The translations under genes were made by a program, and so were the position numbers. The notes under the pieces were generated by a model. It was not told the origin of the DNA. It made no database searches and saw only the letters and a program-made list of their open reading frames with translations. This document shows positions 58,856-64,000 of a DNA stretch of 64,000 nt, piece after piece. The DNA is taken from contig QANY01009387.1 in NCBI GenBank assembly GCA_003255025.1, forward strand, positions 2,666,001-2,730,000, read 5' to 3'. The first letter of the stretch is position 1; each line of letters begins with the position of its first letter. The DNA comes from Datisca glomerata (taxonomy: Eukaryota > Streptophyta > Magnoliopsida > Cucurbitales > Datiscaceae).

Positions 58856-61373
58856 TGTAATACCTCAAAGAATTCATGGAAAATTTTGTAATTTTAAAAA
58901 CCCCCCACTCACACCATCGTGTATACACCCTAATATATATCCCCTATTCTCCATCTCTTTTGCACGAGCCCCTCCCCTGTAACCACCCACAGCTCCCTCC
59001 TTCCCTATTTTCTTTTAATTCACAAACCTTCCCTTTAACTGCCATTCTCTCTTTGTTTTATCTCTCTGGCAGCCCTCTCCTTTAGGCGAAAACTCCATTG
59101 ATTCTTATTCTTTCAACTTCATCTTCTTCTTTGTTCTAATTTAAGTAAGTATTCAATTTTTCCTTCTTGCATTTCCTTTCTATTTTATTTCCTATTTTCT
59201 CTCTCTATTCAACTTAGATTTTAATTAATACTTTGATGCAAAATCTGAATTTTGCTCTCTAATTTCCAGTAAATTACATTCTTGATCATCTCTGTTTTGT
59301 TCAATTATAATTGCGTCATTGTCGTCCATCGATTCCGGATAAGGCATTTTATCTTCTTTATCTCGTTCTCGTCATTTCTCCCATGTTTCTCTCAGTTTTT
59401 TTGCCCTCTCACTGAACTCATCCATATTTTCCTTTTTGTTCTTCTATTTTCTTTCATTTGGATATCCTTCAATCATCATTTTTTGGATCGTTGCTTCATC
59501 GTCATCGTCGCTGCCTTCATCATCGGTAAGCTTGATTTCCTTCCTTATCTCTCTCGATTCTGTCCAGAATATAACTTGGTCTTTTAATTCAGTTGGCTTT
59601 GACCGGACCCATTTATCTCATTCGTCTTCCCCTTTCTGCTACGTCTCTCTCTCATTCCTCTCCCTCTTCCCCTCTGTTTCTGCTTCTCTCGGTCTCTCTC
59701 TCCTTCATCTTCCCCCCTCTCTGTTGCGTCTCTCTCTCATTCGTCTCTCTCTTCCCCTCTGATTCCGTTTCTCTCGATCTCTCTCTCCTTCGTCTCCCCC
59801 CTCTCTGTTGCGTCTCTCTATCTATCTCTTTCGTCTCATTCTTCCCCTTTGTTTCTGCTTCTCTCGGTCTCTCTCTCTCTCCTTCGTCTCTCCCCTTCTT
59901 CTTCATATCTCTCTCTCTCCCTCTCCTCCTCTTCTTCGTCTCCCTTTTTTGTTTCCCCCTTCTCTTGAACCGGACTAGTTCATTCAAACCGGGCCAAACT
60001 GGTCCAGTCAGGCCAAACCATATCGAACCGGCCCGGTCAGACCAGACCGATTCAACCCGACCAGACCGAACTGACCCGAAACAGCAGAATCGAACCAGTT
60101 CAGACCACCCGAACCTTGTTGAACTGTTTTAAACCGCTTGATAATTTACACCCGATGTGGTTTCCACCTGTTCCCAACCTCGTTTAGTTAATTAAATAAT
60201 TGTAGATATTATATGAATTTGTTGTGATCCGGGATCCTTGGATTTCATGTTATTAGTTGCTGAATTTAATTTGTAGCGAATCCAAGTAAGTAGGTTTTCA
60301 TAATAATTCGGTTCATATGTTATAAGTGTATAATATATAATGTGAAATTGTTTTATTATTTTTTTATGTTCAATCTTATGATCAAATGTTTTATTTATTT
60401 TTCATATCACGATGAAATATTTACCATGTTATATATGATTATATTTTGAGTTATACATGTAATAGTTGTATCATTTACGTTCACGGACAAGTTATATGTT
60501 TACTTATGTATATGTGATAATGTGATAATTCAAGTAAAGTGATAAGTAAATAAGAAGTAGACTTAGCCATGTCCTTTGGTTATCAAGTAACTAGATTGTT
60601 CATGTCATGTTATCAAGTTATACGGTTGAGTGTCACCAAGTTCATGTTAGCGTCCTTAAGGTTCAGATAACCTTAAGTCACATCAAGTTTCAGGACACCC
60701 AATCTGTCATGTTCATGTTACAAGATCAAGTTCAAGTTGTGAATCAGTTCTGGTTAGGTAGTTAATCGAGGGATATGTCTAGTCGGATTATGATCAAGCA
60801 AGTACAAGTATCAACATGTATAAGTACAAGTTCAAGTTATATGTAAACCAAGAAATCAGTGTGTTATTACAGGTATTTTAGGTGACCATTGAACCTGCGA
60901 AAATAAATTTACATGAGTTATGTGTTTACATTTATGTCATATGAAACTTATTAGTATGTGAATTTACTTGCTGAATCTTTTTAATACTCATCCCCATAGA
61001 TGATTGTGTTGCAGGTGATAGTAAGCAGCAATAGTGAGGGACTGCCATAGCAAGTATGATTATGATTTCTAAGTTAAATTATAACATTATGACTTCAGCT
61101 TGACTTCAGTTATTTCAGAAATTTATGAATATTCATGTTTAACTTTCATGTCTTATGAATTTTCGTGCTTCATTTTATTACAGTTTAATGAATCATTTAT
61201 TCTAATTTAATTAGTTAATATTCTTTAAAAATAATTTTATGTTTCCGCTATTTAACGTTAAAATTAAGATTTTTAATTTGAGAATTTTCTCAAATCAGGG
61301 TTTTAATTGAATTGTGAATTTTTGAATTGTGAAATTTTAAGCATGTTTAACCTTCGGGAATCAAGGTGTTACA
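58856..61373 (+). mobile_element. Gypsy-type solo LTR, 2.5 kb, inserted in the copia RNase H
   Basis: It starts TGTAATACCTC and ends AAGGTGTTACA; the ends are inverted repeats (TGTAAyACCT) common in plant gypsy LTRs. The copia frame breaks at ...NSKEPK (58855) and resumes at 61379, with flanking 5-mers CGAAG and CAAGG that would be a decayed target duplication. Features inside are a long pyrimidine-rich tract (59600-59970), a run of CCGGnnCGGTCC-like words (59965-60110), and CATCCCCATAGATGATTGTGTTGCAGG near the 3' end. ORFs within it are by-products of the CT-rich repeats. No internal retroelement genes are present. Confidence 0.75.
59600..59970. repeat. Polypyrimidine repeat tract within the solo LTR
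   Basis: Imperfect repeats of about 60-70 bp built of TCTCTCTC, CTTCGTCTC and CCCTCTGTT words. The long open frames on both strands here have no domain. Confidence 0.85.
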
Positions 61374-61586
61374 CAAGGAGTCACAAGAGGGGCAAGCACA
61401 TAGAGAGGAAATATCATCTTATAAGAGAGGCGTGCATCAACGAGATGTGATTGTTATGAAGATAGCGTCAGAACAGAACCTAGCTGATCTTTTTATAACG
61501 ACACTTCCTGCGAAGTCATTTGAGGGTCACACGCGTAACATGAGATTCAGAGAAATGCCACATTTTCTTTAGGGCAAGTGGGAGAT
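61374..61586 (+). pseudogene. copia RNase H C-terminus and polypurine tract
   Basis: In two frames, SHKRGKHIERKYHLIREACI and then VIVMKIASEQNLADLFITTL complete the RNase H end of the element interrupted at 58856. The stop is at 61570. AAGTGGGAGAT just before 61587 is the polypurine tract. Confidence 0.85.
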
Positions 61587-63685
61587 TGTTGGGGTTATGC
61601 CCTCGAAGCATGTGTATCAACATTTTGATATGAAACTTGATGATGATTACATTTTCTTATAATTATTCTTTTAAATTATTGTTGAATAATTTATATAAAT
61701 ATCTAAAAATTTCATATTCATTAACGAGACTGTGATTTTGTATTAGTACGAGAGTATTAAGATCATAGATAATGAATAAAATTATTAGTAATATGATTGC
61801 TAATATGGTTCACTAAATATCATGAATGTATGTGATCTAGATCTGGATCATTGATGTGCATAGACATTTTAGTGAAAATATTTTATATAATGAGATCATA
61901 TATGATAAGACCGATGTAAATTAATATCTTTATCAATGTGCCGGTTATCATAAATATATATCAATTTGATGATCATATGTAGATCAATCTAAATCCTGAG
62001 TAGTCATGAACTCCTATACATGTTTACTAGATCTGTTGATTCACTCATTAAGCTTTGTTGATGAAACATGCTAGTGATTTTTATTTTAGAAATTCAGTGA
62101 TATGGATGGCTGAGAACATGATCTTACAATATTTGAAATTCAAGATTTCCCAACAGATCGTATATTGGTTCCCTTAAGTGATTAATTTTGAAACTAAATG
62201 GTTATTGAGCTCAAATTTATAATACAATTATAAATTAGCCAATTCACTAGAAAGTTAAGGGTACTCAATGATCAATAGGTAATTAGAAGGGTAAAACGGT
62301 AATTTTGATCAATTCTAATTTACGAACCAATAATTGGGGGACAAGACTACATGAAATAATTATATCATCGGATTATATGAGAATATCTATCAATACATTC
62401 TATAATCGCTAAGAGTTCAATTCCATATTTATAGTAGAGTAATAATAGAATTAATAAATAAGGTTATTTAATTAATCATATGATTTATCGGATCTTAGGA
62501 TTATAGGTCCATGATCTCCAAGTCACCTCTATACTACGCAGTCTAGGATGTGAATATTTTAGAACATGAGAAAAAGACTGACTTGTAAATTTTTTTAATT
62601 ATGGAGCAAGTACATAATTATGAGATAATTATATGTGATTAATTAATTGAATTATTTATATATATAAATATATATAATTTTTTGAAAATTATATATATAA
62701 ATAATTATCGATTATTTTTTAATTATCGATAAGTGAGACAAAATATCTAATTTATGAATTAGATAATTAAATTATTACTAGATAATAATTTAAATTAACT
62801 AATTTGTTATTTGTGAAATAATAAATAATTTAGTTGATATGGATAATCAGATATTTTAATATTGAATTAAGTGATATCTATATATTTATCTGATTAAAGT
62901 GAATATTTAATTTGTAGTAATACCAAGTGTTGATCAATGGTAGAGAATCATGGACTGCTGTAGTGCCTGCAGCGCCACACGACACTGCGGTTGTGCACCG
63001 TTATACAGTGGGTCCCACTGCATTGGACAATTTGAAATTAAATATTATTTTTTAATTTTTCATTATCCCTAAATATCTGATACGTCAGTATCTATAATAT
63101 AAACAAATATTATTCTAATGGCATAAATAAATAGCCCAGTTCATCAATCAATAATTGAATTGAGAACACAATTAGAATTAGAGATTTTTTCCTCTACGAT
63201 TAAAAGTTAATCAAATCTCCAAAAAGATAATCATCGTATTTTTTTAGAGAATCGTCTCACCAAAGTCATTTTCAGTAAATCTCTAAATCTCATGTGTTGA
63301 GTACATCTAGAGACAGAAAAAGTATCTTGTAATATTCTACGTGCCCACACACGTCCTAATGCGTTGAAGATTGATTTGGAAGATCTTGACGTGGATCTCA
63401 GAGTCTATTGGTTGTTGGATCGATTTCGTGGGATGGAGAATCGATCAGTTTTGCAAGGACGCTTGATATAGATTATAAGAGATATATGATTTACAACCTT
63501 GTATGTTGTATATTTAATGTATAAATATATAATGAATCCTGACTGATTGAAAAAGAGTTTTCAATAAAAAGTTTTTTATTTTTGGAAATTGTTGCGCTGC
63601 TCTTGTTTTTCTTTTTATCGAAAAAGATTCGTTTTATTAAATTTTTTTAAATGCCTCTGCCGCGCCTGCACCGCGTTTTCTAACA
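61587..63685 (+). repeat. 3' LTR of the decayed copia element
   Basis: Starts TGTTGGGGTTATGCCC directly after the polypurine tract and probably ends TTTTCTAACA at 63685, so ends are TGTT...AACA and length about 2.1 kb. The sequence is AT-rich, with several short inverted repeats (62650-62720). The 5' partner is not in the window as recognised, so the right end cannot be confirmed by alignment. Confidence 0.6.
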
Positions 63686-64000
63686 TTCATAGGGAAAGTG
63701 GGTCGCAGGTCACAAACAATTGAAAAAAATTGCAGAGGATTATTTATTGGAGTTATTCAAATAACCCTGGCATTATCTCGAATCTGGAGATGCTGAGTCC
63801 TTGATCCAACCAATGGAAAGATGTGAGATCGATCGAGCAATGGAAGATATAAGAGGGACTAAGGCACCGGGCCCCGGCTTTCCAACATGTTTTTACGATC
63901 AGAATTACAATATGTTTAGGGTTGACATGTACAAACTGGTAAAGAATTTTTTTGAGGATTTTAACCTACCGAAGGAGCTTAACCACACTCATATTGTCCT
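63686..64000 (+). CDS. LINE reverse transcriptase, N-terminal part, running off the window
   Basis: From about 63808 one frame is open to the window end: MERCEIDRAMEDIRGTKAPG followed by PGFPTCFYDQNYNMFRVDMY and FNLPKELNHTHIV. This is the start of the plant LINE RT domain (KAPGPDGFP..., then LP..LN.T.I.LIPK). One residue of the usual GPDGFP is missing (GPGFP). Upstream sequence before 63800 has stops in this frame. Whether the rest is intact lies beyond the window; most likely another dead copy. Confidence 0.7.

Noticed and set aside
59282..60132. Several long frames rich in Ser, Leu and Phe or Arg and Glu
   Set aside because: They are caused by the CT-rich repeat tract in the solo LTR; no domain, and opposite strands are open equally.
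1..64000. CRISPR arrays, bacterial-type operons, riboswitches
   Set aside because: The repeats present are TE or tandem repeats without spacer structure, and the genome is a plant nuclear genome.

Overview
This window is nuclear DNA of a flowering plant, almost certainly a eudicot. It holds four multi-exon plant genes with GT-AG (one GC-AG) introns, very AT-rich spacers and a dense nest of plant transposable elements (copia, gypsy, LINE, Mutator-like, Helitron, hAT and Harbinger-like). The species cannot be named from the sequence. One unresolved base (N) lies in a TA microsatellite near 7212.

Layout. 1-8.5 kb: the decayed 3' end of a copia polyprotein, two inverted copies of one LTR-like sequence, a captured fragment of an LRR receptor kinase, and a dead Mutator-like element (MULE). 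The MULE transposase is split by a solo LTR and faces a small, convergent GRF zinc-finger ORF. 8.5-12.6 kb: AT-rich spacer, then a TIR element with a nested solo LTR. 12.9-30.7 kb: the gene island. It contains a UPF0496 (DUF677) gene on the + strand, then on the - strand two tandem DUF3754 paralogues of 15 exons each, then the two-exon gene for the mitochondrial Rieske iron-sulfur protein. 30.7-44 kb: a gypsy fragment interrupted by an 11-kb copia element with both LTRs and a GCTAT target duplication. Inside it a ~1-kb gag-protease segment is amplified into six tandem copies. 44-54.5 kb: AT-rich spacer with two Helitron candidates (one with a clear empty-site match), a Harbinger-like element containing a hAT-like MITE, and CCGAACCG-rich sequence. 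54.5-64 kb: a LINE fragment, a decayed copia element interrupted by a 2.5-kb gypsy-type solo LTR, its 3' LTR, and the start of another LINE reverse transcriptase that runs off the window.

The living genes are housekeeping or uncharacterised. The Rieske protein works in respiratory complex III in the inner mitochondrial membrane; DUF3754 and UPF0496 proteins have no firmly known role. UPF0496 beside DUF3754 recalls the Arabidopsis At3g19330/At3g19340 neighbourhood (from memory), so the island looks like an old syntenic block. Two gene-level oddities stand out: the UPF0496 protein lacks the hydrophobic segment usual in its family, and the downstream DUF3754 copy has a frameshift that rewrites its C-terminus.

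I found no defence system, CRISPR array, operon or biosynthetic cluster. The most unusual structure is the six-unit gag-protease array at 33.65-39.65 kb, a possible satellite in formation inside a retrotransposon. The same element has a 14-nt U5-leader complementarity where a tRNA primer site would be expected.
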